Source of the DNA: an uncultured Clostridia bacterium
GTDB taxonomy: Bacteria > Bacillota > Clostridia > Christensenellales > Aristaeellaceae
Direction: 5' to 3'
Assembly: GCA_934636425.1 (NCBI GenBank)
Contig: CAKUAV010000041.1
Location: 1 to 19,296 of the forward strand
Length of the DNA: 19,296 nt
This document shows, piece after piece, positions 1 to 6,801 of this stretch. The position numbers and the translations under genes were made by a program. Within the stretch, counting starts at the first letter, position 1, and the number at the start of each line of letters is the position of its first letter. A model generated the notes under the pieces. That model did not search any database. It worked only from the letters and a program-made list of their open reading frames with translations, and was not told the origin of the DNA.

Positions 1-4
1 TTCC

Positions 5-89
5 GCGCCGGGCTTTTTGACCGCCCCTCTGGCGCGCCGCAGCCTTCTCCCCATCAGCGGCGAATACAGGCCGCGCCGGGCGATTTGCC
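5..89. repeat. Direct repeat, copy A
   Basis: An ~85-bp segment starting gcgccgggctttttgacc and ending gcgatttgcc. It recurs 204 bp downstream with only one substitution and a one-base insertion seen by eye. It lies in non-coding sequence. Confidence 0.85.
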
Positions 90-208
90 AGTTCTTCACG
101 AAAATCGAGTGACAGCCGCACGCCCCTCTCTCCGCCGCGAAAGAAACTCTGGCGCGGGAAATTGTCCGCTCATCCGCGCGCGGCTTTCGAATCATCTCAC
201 AGCTTCCT

Positions 209-294
209 GCGCCGGGCTTTTTGACCGCCCCTCTGGCGCGCCGCAGCCTTCTCCCCATCAGCGGCGAATACAGACCGCGCCGGGGCGATTTGCC
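209..294. repeat. Direct repeat, copy B
   Basis: Second copy of the segment at 5-89. The differences seen are G to A in the 'cgaatacag-g/a' stretch and one extra G in the following G-run. The unit between the copies (about 120 bp) is not itself duplicated. Confidence 0.85.
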
Positions 295-388
295 GCTCCA
301 TGCGGGCGCGGCGCGCATTTTCGCATTTTGCCGCGCATGGACGCGCGCATTTTGTCGTGAAACGCTGGCTTTTCCGACGCTTATATGG

Positions 389-394
389 TATATT
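389..394 (+). promoter_or_regulatory. Likely -10 box (TATATT) for the signalling operon
   Basis: TATATT lies in the only AT-rich patch before the first operon gene, about 37 bp upstream of its ATG. The best-placed -35 (TGGCTT at 366-371, 17-bp spacer) is a poor match to TTGACA, so this promoter may be weak or activator-dependent. The ribosome binding site GGAGG at 419-423 sits 7 bp before the ATG at 431. Confidence 0.4.
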
Positions 395-430
395 AATGGT
401 GTTTTTATGAAATGAGCCGGAGGTGTATGA

Positions 431-2059
431 ATGACCGTCATAAAGCGAAGATCGATCGCAGGGCTCTGCCTTGTGCTGGGGCTGTTCATTCTCGCCGGCG
501 TTTTTCGCCAGATGGAGCGCGTGGCCGTTCCGCTGCTCTCCGCCATATTCTTTCTGCTGACCAACATGATCTATATCGGTCTGGCGCTGGCGTGGGGCTT
601 TTCCATATCGCGCCGCATACTGCACCGCAGCGACCGGCGCTATCTGCTGCTGGGCTGCGCCATGACCGTGCTGTGGCTGTGGCTGCGCCCGGTGAAGTAC
701 CGCTTTTTCGGCGACAGCGCAATCAACCGCTGTCTGTGGTATCTGTATTATGTGCCGCAGATTCTTGCGCCGCTGTTCAGCCTGTTCGCCGCGCTGCAGC
801 TGGGGCGGCGGGAGGGCGACGCGTTCTCTCGCAAATGGTATTTGCTGTTTATTCCGGCCGCGCTGCTGATCGGCGGCATACTGACCAACGATCTGCACCA
901 GCTGGCGTTCAGAGCCGCGCCGCTCGGCGCATCGCTGGAGGCCGATTACACCCACGGCTGGCTGTACTTCCTCGCCATGGCGTGGATCGTCGCTCTGCTG
1001 CTGGCGGCCGGCGTCATGGTCTGCCGAAAGTGCCGCGTCTCCGAAAGGCGGCGGTACGCCTGGGCGCCGCTCTGCGCGTTTCTGGGCGGTATCGTACTCT
1101 GCGCGCTCAGCTTTTCCAACGTCTACACATTTCACAAAATACCCGAATGCTTCTGCCTGACGTTCGCGGCGTTCTGGGAAAGCTGTCTTCAGGTCGGGCT
1201 GCTGCCAACCAACGGCGATTACCGCTATTTCTTTTCCGAATCCACAATCGCCGCGCAGATTGTGGACGGGCGGGGAAACGCCCTCTACCGCGCGAAAAAC
1301 GCGCCCGCGCTCACGGCCGCTCAGCTGGATGCGGCGGCGCGGGAGCCGGTTCTGCTGGACGCGGACACGCGCCTCAAAAGCGCGCCGGTTCAGGACGGCC
1401 GCGTGTACTGGGTGGAGGACATTTCGAGAATCAGCCGAATCCGGGAGCGGCTTTCGGAGATCAACGCGCGGCTTTCTGAGAAAAACGAGCTGATTCGCGC
1501 CGAAAACGAGCTCAAGATGCGGCGCGCTCAGATCGAGGAAAAGACGCGCCTCATGGACGCGATGATCGGCCTTGCGCAGCCCCAGCTCCTTCAGATCGAT
1601 CGCCTTCTGGAGGACGCGGGCGCGCAGAGCCTCAGGCGCGTCTGCATACTGGGCGCATATGTCAAGCGCCGGGTCAATCTGGCGCTGATCTGCGAAAAAA
1701 AGGCGGCCGTGCCGGCGGACGAGCTGGCGCACTGCCTGCGCGAGTCGCTGATCTATCTGACGCAGTACGGCGTCGTCTGCGCGCTTTATCAGGATGGACA
1801 GGGCAGCGTCTCAAGCCGCGACGCGCAGCTTGCCTATGATTTCTTCGAGGACTGCGTAGAGGCCGCGCTGCCCTCGCTCAGCGCGCTGATGGTGCGCCTG
1901 GAATGCGGCGGGCGCCTTTCCATACGGCTGATGCTGGAGGACGCTTCGGGCGTTCCAAACGCGGAGAAATACGCCCGCGCGGGCAGGCTGACGCTGGACG
2001 ACGCGGACGGCGGGCAGTGCGCGACGCTCGTATTCGACCGGGGAGGTGACCGCATATGA
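431..2059 (+). CDS. Seven-TM sensor protein with PAS-like region, coiled coil and degenerate kinase-like C-terminus
   Basis: This 542-residue membrane protein opens a three-gene signalling operon. Hydrophobic segments near residues 7-25, 32-58, 71-86, 105-123, 137-152, 177-198 and 211-228 fit a 7TM sensor module like those of some Clostridia histidine kinases. A PAS-like stretch follows (about 262-332, with VYWVEDIS), then a charged coiled coil (about 333-375). The C-terminal part (about 400-540) has the ILGAYVKRRVNLALI segment and a GHKL-like order of strands and helices, but I see no phospho-acceptor His, no N-box Asn and no GxGxG loop. It is therefore probably a pseudokinase or partner sensor that feeds the kinase overlapping it by 4 bp (ATGA). 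The start at 431 is set by GGAGG 7 bp upstream; an ATG at 427 is in another frame. Visible: TM segments, coiled coil, missing motifs. Inferred: sensing and partner role. Ligand unknown. Confidence 0.8.
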   Translation: MTVIKRRSIAGLCLVLGLFILAGVFRQMERVAVPLLSAIFFLLTNMIYIGLALAWGFSISRRILHRSDRRYLLLGCAMTVLWLWLRPVKYRFFGDSAINRCLWYLYYVPQILAPLFSLFAALQLGRREGDAFSRKWYLLFIPAALLIGGILTNDLHQLAFRAAPLGASLEADYTHGWLYFLAMAWIVALLLAAGVMVCRKCRVSERRRYAWAPLCAFLGGIVLCALSFSNVYTFHKIPECFCLTFAAFWESCLQVGLLPTNGDYRYFFSESTIAAQIVDGRGNALYRAKNAPALTAAQLDAAAREPVLLDADTRLKSAPVQDGRVYWVEDISRISRIRERLSEINARLSEKNELIRAENELKMRRAQIEEKTRLMDAMIGLAQPQLLQIDRLLEDAGAQSLRRVCILGAYVKRRVNLALICEKKAAVPADELAHCLRESLIYLTQYGVVCALYQDGQGSVSSRDAQLAYDFFEDCVEAALPSLSALMVRLECGGRLSIRLMLEDASGVPNAEKYARAGRLTLDDADGGQCATLVFDRGGDRI

Positions 2060-3252
2060 GTCCGCTCTATGCCGGATGTCTCTGCACGCTCCTTCTGAGC
2101 GGCGCGGCCGCGGCGCTGCTGGGCTGCATGAGCGCGGCGCGCTGCCGCAAGAGGCTGGCCTTTTCGCTGTGTCTGGCCATGACCGCGCTGAATTTCGCGC
2201 CGCTGGCCGCGCTGCTCGCCCGCCTGCCGGATTGCGAAGCGCTTTCCCCCGCCCCGTGGTCGGCTGCGCTGCTGCTGACCGCGCCCGCCATCGCCGCGCC
2301 CTGCGTTCTGCTCTTCAAGGGGCGGCGGCAGCTTTCGCCGGTCTCCATCAAGGAAAGCTGCGACCATCTGCCCTGCGCGCTGTGCTTCGCGCTGGAAAGC
2401 GGCCAGCCCTGCCTGAAGAACCTCAAGATGGACGAGCTGAGCCACCAGATCACGGGCGAGGCGCTGCTGAACGCCGACACATTCTGGAAGGCGATCGAAT
2501 CTCAGCCCATCGTCACGCTTTCAGACGGCCAGACGTGGAGCTTCGAGCGGGTGCGCATGGACGCGTCCGGCGAGAGAGTCTATCAGATCACCGGCACGAA
2601 CATCACCGAGGAGGCGCGGCTCCAGCGGGAACTGGAAAAGGACAATCTGCGTCTTAAAGCCATGAACCGCCGGCTCATGCAGTACGGCAGCGACGTTCAG
2701 GAGGCGACGCGCGAAAGGGAAGTGCTGCGCGCCAAGACCCGCATACACGACGAGATCGGCCATACGCTGCTTCAAACCCGCCGTTTCCTCTCGGGCGCTC
2801 AGGGCGACGCCGAAAGCGTCCGCGCCGCATGGCGGGAGAACACCCGGCTGCTGCTGGGAAAATACGTCAGCGAGCAGCGCGCGGACGCCTTTGAGCAGCT
2901 CACCCGCGCGGCGCAGGCCATCGGCGTGAGCATTGAGCGCAGCGGCGCCTTCCCCGCCGAGGATACGGAAAACGCGCAGCTGGCGGAGGCCGCCGCCCAC
3001 GAGTGCCTGACCAATCTCGTGCGCCATGCGGGCGGCGCGCGCCTTGAGATATTCGGCGAGGACGCCGGCCGCGTCTGGAAAATCCACTATCGCAACGACG
3101 GCGCGGCGCCCTCCGGCCCCATCGTCGAGGGCAGCGGACTCACAGCGCTGCGCACGCGGGTCGAGGCGGCGGGCGGCGCGATGGAGATCGCCCATGCCCC
3201 GCGCTTTCATCTGACGCTGATTTTGCCCCACGAAAGGCAGGAACCCGCATGA
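2056..3252 (+). CDS. Sensor histidine kinase (NarL/DegS-type, HisKA_3 + HATPase)
   Basis: 398 residues. Three hydrophobic helices (about 4-25, 35-57, 66-87) anchor the protein. A PAS-like domain (about 95-183, ending YQITGTNITEEA) and a linker helix follow. The dimerisation/phosphotransfer helix carries KTRIHDEIGHTLL, with His231 the likely phosphorylation site followed by Asp-Glu as in HisKA_3 kinases. The ATP-binding domain shows an N-box (HECLTNLVRHA, Asn320), NDG at 347-349 and a G-box (EGSGLTALRTR, 358-367). It should phosphorylate the response regulator encoded next. GGGAGGTG at 2041-2048 supports the ATG at 2056. The gene overlaps both neighbours by 4 bp, indicating translational coupling. 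The protein has little extracellular sequence, so signal input may come from the 7TM partner. The kinase call is firm; the stimulus is unknown. Confidence 0.9.
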   Translation: MSPLYAGCLCTLLLSGAAAALLGCMSAARCRKRLAFSLCLAMTALNFAPLAALLARLPDCEALSPAPWSAALLLTAPAIAAPCVLLFKGRRQLSPVSIKESCDHLPCALCFALESGQPCLKNLKMDELSHQITGEALLNADTFWKAIESQPIVTLSDGQTWSFERVRMDASGERVYQITGTNITEEARLQRELEKDNLRLKAMNRRLMQYGSDVQEATREREVLRAKTRIHDEIGHTLLQTRRFLSGAQGDAESVRAAWRENTRLLLGKYVSEQRADAFEQLTRAAQAIGVSIERSGAFPAEDTENAQLAEAAAHECLTNLVRHAGGARLEIFGEDAGRVWKIHYRNDGAAPSGPIVEGSGLTALRTRVEAAGGAMEIAHAPRFHLTLILPHERQEPA

Positions 3253-3881
3253 AATACAAAGTCATGATCGTCGAGGATCAGACGATGCCCCGGGAGCTGT
3301 TCGAGCTGCGCATTCAGGCCTCCGAGCATTTCGAGACGGCGCTCTCCATAGACAACGCGGCGCTGGCGGACATATACTGCCTGCGCTTCCCGGTGGATCT
3401 CATACTGATGGACGTGGTCACCCGCAACGGCGAAAGCGGACTGGACGCGGCCGAGCGCATAAAGCGCGCCTTTCCCCGCGTCAGGATCATCATCGTGACC
3501 TCCATGCCGGAATGCTCCTATCTGAGCCGCGCGCGGGAAATCGGCGTGGAGAGCTTCTGGTACAAGGAGCAGCAGCGCGAAAGCCTGCTGGACGTGATGG
3601 AGCGCACGATGAACGGCGAGTCCGTCTATCCGGACGCCGCGCCGGAGCTCACGCTGGGTCAGGCCAGCAGCTACAGCTTTACGGAGCGCGAGCTGGTGAT
3701 ACTGCGCGAAATCACCAGCGGCGACACCAATCAGGAGATCGCCGACCGGCTGAATATGTCCGTGGCCACCGTCAAGACGCACATACTGAATATGCTGGAG
3801 AAGACCGGCTTCCGCAACCGCACCGAGCTGGCCGTCCGCGCCCGGGAGAGCGGACTGGTCATACTGAATCGCAAGAGCTGA
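3249..3881 (+). CDS. NarL/FixJ (LuxR-type) response regulator
   Basis: 210 residues. The receiver domain has the acidic pocket (VED, residues 8-10), phospho-acceptor Asp55 in LILMDV, Thr84 in IIIVTSMP and Lys106 in WYKEQ. The C-terminal LuxR-type helix-turn-helix spans about 143-205 (FTERELVILREI, then NQEIADRLNMSVATVKTHI). It is the DNA-binding output of the upstream kinase. It overlaps the kinase by ATGA, with a weak AGG-rich ribosome binding site just upstream that suggests coupling. A terminator overlaps its stop codon, so the operon ends here. Which promoters it controls cannot be read from the window; no repeated operator was found near the operon. Confidence 0.93.
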   Translation: MKYKVMIVEDQTMPRELFELRIQASEHFETALSIDNAALADIYCLRFPVDLILMDVVTRNGESGLDAAERIKRAFPRVRIIIVTSMPECSYLSRAREIGVESFWYKEQQRESLLDVMERTMNGESVYPDAAPELTLGQASSYSFTERELVILREITSGDTNQEIADRLNMSVATVKTHILNMLEKTGFRNRTELAVRARESGLVILNRKS

Positions 3882-3902
3882 GCGCCGCGATCAGCTCTTT
3901 TT
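3873..3902 (+). terminator. Intrinsic terminator overlapping the response-regulator stop codon
   Basis: Perfect 9-bp stem AAGAGCTGA / TCAGCTCTT (3873-3881 and 3891-3899) with a 9-nt loop and a T5 run at 3898-3902. The TGA stop codon (3879-3881) is part of the left arm, so ribosomes finishing translation would cover the hairpin. Confidence 0.85.
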
Positions 3903-4013
3903 CGCAGGCGGACAAAACCCCGCCTGTGATTTCCAAAGCCCGATCGCGGATGAGCGCGGCCGCTTTTTCGGCCCGGCAGCTTTCCGCGAAAAAAGCGCTT
4001 CTTCACGAACAGC

Positions 4014-4034
4014 AAAAAAAGGGGGGCACCCCCT
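4014..4034 (-). terminator. Second, minor terminator downstream of the fucosidase gene
   Basis: Read on the minus strand: a five-bp G/C stem (GGGGG / CCCCC) with a TGC loop, followed directly by seven Ts (4020-4014). It lies about 40 bp beyond the main hairpin at 4075-4106 and could act as a back-up stop for fucosidase transcripts. The short stem limits confidence. Confidence 0.5.
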
Positions 4035-4074
4035 CCCGCCCGCCGCGAAAAGACCTGCGGCGGAGTAAATAAAC

Positions 4075-4106
4075 AGGTTCCCGCCGACGCGCACCGGCGG
4101 GAACCT
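4075..4106. terminator. Bidirectional terminator between response regulator and fucosidase
   Basis: Perfect 12-bp stem AGGTTCCCGCCG / CGGCGGGAACCT (4075-4086, 4095-4106) with an 8-nt loop. It begins 14 bp after the fucosidase stop on the minus strand, where it is followed by a T-rich tail (GTTTATTT). On the plus strand a T-rich stretch also follows, so it can insulate both convergent units. Confidence 0.85.
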
Positions 4107-4119
4107 TTGCCATTCATTT

Positions 4120-5433
4120 TTACTTCAGGAAGATTTCGATGACCGGAACCAGCGTGTGCGGCTTCACCGGCGGGATCTCCAGCACGACCAGATCGTCGGC
4201 CTCGGGCAGAGACTCGCCGAAGTGCTGCATCTTCTTCTCGGTGTATATGACCTCGCTGCCGTCATGCAGGAACTGCGCGTAGTCGATCTTGCCGACCAGA
4301 CCGTGCAGCTGTATGTGGCGGAACGGATAGGCGAATATGTGCAGATACAGCCTTTTTCCGTCCTCGCTCTGGGTAAAGCGGCAGTCGGCGGGCGCCTTGA
4401 ACTCCGGCTCGGCCATTGTGCAGCCGTAGATGGAGCGGGAATTGTACTTCATCCAGTCGGCGTAGACCTTGAGCGCTTCCTCGGCGCGGTAGTCGATGTA
4501 GCCGCGCGAGGTCGGGCCGACGTTCATCAGCAGGTTGCCGCCGCAGGAAACGGTGTTGACCAGCATGCGGATGAGCATCTCGGGGCTCTTCCATGTGGAC
4601 TCGTCGCGATAGTAGCCCCACGAGCCGGAGAACGTCTGGCAGGCCTCCCAGGTGACCAGCTCGCCGGTCTCCTGATGGCGCACCCACTCGGTGGGCTGCC
4701 ACTGCTCGGGCGTCCAGAGATCCTGCTCGATCTCGGTGCGGTTGTCGATGATGATGCCCGGTTGCAGGCGGCGCGCGGTGGCGAGCAACTCCTCGGCCTC
4801 CCAGTCGTCCTTGCCCTTGCCCTTCATCCAGTCGGGATAGTTGGGATCCTTGCGGCTGTAGGAGAAGTCGAACCACAATACGTCGATCTTGCCGTAGTTG
4901 GTCAGCAGCTCGGTGACCTGATTGCGCATATACTCGGCGTACTTGTGCATATCGCGGCCCTGATTGAGTTCATAGGCGTTTTCGTCCTTGCGGCGCGGAT
5001 GCAGCTGGTCGATCGGGAAATCCGGATGATGCCAGTCGATCAGAGAATAGTAGAAGCCGATGTGCAGCCCCTCGGCGCGGAACGCGTCCACATATTCGCG
5101 CACCAGATCGCGGCCGGCGGGCGTGTTGGTGCACTTGTAGTCGGTGTACCTGGAATCGAACATGCAGAAGCCCTCGTGGTGCTTTGTGGTCAGCACGACG
5201 TACTTCATGCCGGCGGCCTTCGCCTGACGCGCCCATTCCCTGGGATCATACAGATCGGGATTGAAGTACTTGAAGTACTTGTCATAGTGCTCCTCGGGAA
5301 TGCACTCGATGTTCTTGACCCACTCGTGGCGGGCGGGCATGGAATACAGGCCCCAGTGGATGAACATGCCGAAGCGGTCGTGTGTGAACCAGGCGGTGTC
5401 GCCGGGGGTCTTGCGGGTGACGTAGCTGGACAT
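4120..5433 (-). CDS. Alpha-L-fucosidase, glycoside hydrolase family 29
   Basis: The 437-residue product should hydrolyse terminal alpha-L-fucose from glycans by a retaining mechanism. GH29 signatures run in order: FGMFIHWGLYS (21-31), YVVLTTKHHEGFCMFDS (78-94, with His85/His86), FYYSLIDWHHPDF (127-139), and the nucleophile region KIDVLWFDFSYS (182-193), where Asp189 is the expected catalytic nucleophile. The acid/base residue varies in this family and is not assigned. No signal peptide or membrane segment is visible, so the enzyme is probably cytoplasmic and acts on imported oligosaccharides. The ATG at 5433 is chosen because AAGGA at 5443-5447 lies 9 bp upstream; a longer frame to 5529 would run through the promoter. 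The gene is divergent from an AraC regulator that probably controls it. Substrate linkage cannot be read from sequence. Confidence 0.93.
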   Translation of the reverse strand: MSSYVTRKTPGDTAWFTHDRFGMFIHWGLYSMPARHEWVKNIECIPEEHYDKYFKYFNPDLYDPREWARQAKAAGMKYVVLTTKHHEGFCMFDSRYTDYKCTNTPAGRDLVREYVDAFRAEGLHIGFYYSLIDWHHPDFPIDQLHPRRKDENAYELNQGRDMHKYAEYMRNQVTELLTNYGKIDVLWFDFSYSRKDPNYPDWMKGKGKDDWEAEELLATARRLQPGIIIDNRTEIEQDLWTPEQWQPTEWVRHQETGELVTWEACQTFSGSWGYYRDESTWKSPEMLIRMLVNTVSCGGNLLMNVGPTSRGYIDYRAEEALKVYADWMKYNSRSIYGCTMAEPEFKAPADCRFTQSEDGKRLYLHIFAYPFRHIQLHGLVGKIDYAQFLHDGSEVIYTEKKMQHFGESLPEADDLVVLEIPPVKPHTLVPVIEIFLK

Positions 5434-5484
5434 GATGTTTTTTCCTTCTTTCTTATAAATTTGCCGCGATGGCGCGGCGTGTTC

Positions 5485-5512
5485 TTGCATTATCGGCCAT
5501 TTAGAGTATAAT
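5485..5512 (+). promoter_or_regulatory. Promoter of the AraC regulator gene
   Basis: TTGCAT (5485-5490), 16-bp spacer, TATAAT (5507-5512). Predicted start is near 5519, giving a leader of about 49 nt to the ATG at 5568. Its -10 box overlaps the -10 of the fucosidase promoter on the other strand. Confidence 0.7.
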
Positions 5513-5533
5513 AAAATCATAACGCGCATGCAA
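5505..5533 (-). promoter_or_regulatory. Promoter of the fucosidase gene
   Basis: On the minus strand: TTGCAT (5533-5528), 17-bp spacer, TATACT (5510-5505). Predicted start is near 5498, with a leader of about 65 nt. The -10 shares bases 5507-5510 with the opposing -10, so only one polymerase could bind at a time. Confidence 0.75.
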
Positions 5534-5537
5534 TGCG
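5525..5537. promoter_or_regulatory. Candidate operator: inverted repeat over the fucosidase -35
   Basis: CGCAT-GCA-ATGCG is a perfect 5-bp inverted repeat covering the fucosidase -35 box and lying just downstream of the araC-type transcription start. Its position suits a regulator switching between the divergent genes. Binding by the neighbouring AraC protein is inference; many AraC sites are direct repeats. Confidence 0.4.
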
Positions 5538-5567
5538 TAAAACGGCATAAAATATGGAGATTTCGTC

Positions 5568-6377
5568 ATGAAGATACTCAGGGATTCCTTTGTCGAGGGG
5601 CGCGTGAACACGCTCAGCCTGAAAATCGTGGGCGGCGGATACGTCTTTGCCGGCAGCGACTGGCAGGGCAGGGGCGTCTGCTCGCCCTTTTCGCGGCTGT
5701 TTTTCGTCACAAAGGGCGAGGCGCGCATATCCGTCGCCGGCCATGAGACGGCCATGCGCCCCGGAAACGTCTATTTTATACCCATCGGCGTGACGCACGA
5801 CTATTCCTGCGATGAGCGCATGGAAAAGCTGTGGTTTCACATCAATATGGAACTTTATGACGGCACGGATCTCTTCAGCGGCCTCGATTCATGTTACGCT
5901 TTGCCGATAGAGCCCCATGACGTCGAATCGGCGCGCGCGGCGTATCTCTCCGGCACGACCGGCGGCGCGTTTCAGGTCGAGGCGCTGATCTACGCGGCGC
6001 TCTCGCGTCTGGCCGCCGTGACCGGCGTGGACGAGCGCCCCGTGCGCGAATATTCGCCGCTGCTGCGCGCGCTCTTCCCCATCGTGCGCGCCTCGGTGTC
6101 CTCGCGCATGACGGCGCGCAGTCTGGCTTTTCAGCTCAGCGTGTCCGAAAGCACGCTCACAAAGCGCTTCCGCGCCGAAACCGGCCTGACGCTCGGCCGC
6201 TATCTGGACGGCATGCTCATGCAGCGCGCGCGCCAGCTGCTGCTCACCGACCGCTCGATCGCCGAGATCGCCGATCAGCTCGAATTCTGCGATCAGTTCT
6301 ATTTTTCCCGCTTCTTTCGCCAGCGTCAGGGCGAAACGCCCAGCCGATACCGCCGCGCGCTCAAGGCGCAGCTGTAG
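5568..6377 (+). CDS. AraC-family transcriptional regulator (cupin sensor + two HTH motifs)
   Basis: 269 residues. The N-terminal half (about 1-115) resembles the AraC cupin-like ligand domain, with FFVTKGEARISVAGHE and the AMRPGNVYFIPIGVTHDYS stretch. The C-terminal AraC DNA-binding domain spans about 165-266: first HTH near SLAFQLSVSESTLTKRFRAE (185-204), second near SIAEIADQLEFCDQFYFSRFF (230-250), with the typical ETPSRYRR tail. It probably senses a sugar, possibly fucose or a fucosylated product, and controls the divergent fucosidase. GGAG at 5556-5559 sits 8 bp before the ATG. A repeat region begins just after the stop and no clear terminator was found. The family is certain; ligand and targets are inferred from position. 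Confidence 0.92.
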   Translation: MKILRDSFVEGRVNTLSLKIVGGGYVFAGSDWQGRGVCSPFSRLFFVTKGEARISVAGHETAMRPGNVYFIPIGVTHDYSCDERMEKLWFHINMELYDGTDLFSGLDSCYALPIEPHDVESARAAYLSGTTGGAFQVEALIYAALSRLAAVTGVDERPVREYSPLLRALFPIVRASVSSRMTARSLAFQLSVSESTLTKRFRAETGLTLGRYLDGMLMQRARQLLLTDRSIAEIADQLEFCDQFYFSRFFRQRQGETPSRYRRALKAQL

Positions 6378-6385
6378 AGAGCTTT

Positions 6386-6723
6386 CCGTTCGCGTTAAGC
6401 GCCGCGCCCGTTTCAAGGCGCTCCGCTCCATTCGAAGTTTTTCCCCGCAAGCGCCGTGGGGAATTCGCGCAGCTCGCCCGTTTCGCTGCGCGCGTCACGC
6501 CCGTTCGCGTTAAGCGCCGCGCCCGTTTCAAGGCGATCCGCTCCATTCGAGGCTTTCCCCGCAAGCGCCGCGGGAATCTCCGCAGCCCGCCCGTTCCGGT
6601 GCGCGCGTCACGCCCGTTCGCGTTAAGCGCCGCGCCCGTTTCAAGGCGCTCCGCTCCATTCGAAGTTTTCCCCGCAAGCGCCGCGGGGAATTCGCGCAGC
6701 CCACCCGTTCCGGTGCGCGCGTG
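6386..6723. repeat. Three tandem ~114-bp repeats
   Basis: Copies start at 6386, 6501 and 6614 (spacing 115 and 113 bp), each beginning CCGTTCGCGTTAAGCG and ending near tgcgcgcgt. The spacings are not multiples of three and coding frames break between copies, so the unit is non-coding. Each copy can form AGCGCC/GGCGCT (one mismatch in copy 2) and a second hairpin around ccccgcaagcgcc; in copy 3 this is a 7-bp stem TCCCCGC/GCGGGGA, with a G-T pair in copy 1. The array fills most of the 421-bp gap between the AraC and kinase genes. Confidence 0.9.
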
Positions 6724-6750
6724 ATTTTTGAAAAACACGTAATGTATTTG

Positions 6751-6779
6751 TTGTAAATCGCGCCGCGTTGTGCTATACT
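6751..6779 (+). promoter_or_regulatory. Promoter of the kinase-SIS-SIS operon
   Basis: TTGTAA (6751-6756), 17-bp spacer, TATACT (6774-6779). Predicted start is near 6786, leaving a short leader of about 15 nt that contains the ribosome binding site. It lies just outside the tandem repeat array. Confidence 0.8.
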
Positions 6780-6801
6780 CATTCCGACAGGGGGGAAAGT
6801 G

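Larger units (their letters stand above)
1..430. other. Non-coding leader region with a duplicated segment
   Basis: No convincing gene is seen here. The short open frames lack ribosome binding sites and cross the repeat copies in inconsistent frames. The stretch holds two near-identical ~85-bp segments (listed separately), several GC-rich short palindromes, and near its right end an AT-richer patch that looks like the promoter of the signalling operon. The left edge of the window cuts the region, so the first repeat copy may continue outside it. Confidence 0.6.

Noticed and set aside
197..1732. 511-codon minus-strand open frame over the first operon gene
   Set aside because: Low-complexity Arg/Gln/Ala-rich translation without domains. 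It crosses the repeat region and opposes a well-supported membrane protein gene.
4156..5511. 451-codon plus-strand open frame over the fucosidase
   Set aside because: Antisense shadow of a clear GH29 gene.
6386..6723. Possible CRISPR array
   Set aside because: Only three units of about 114 bp, with similarity along the whole unit and no constant short repeat alternating with unique spacers.
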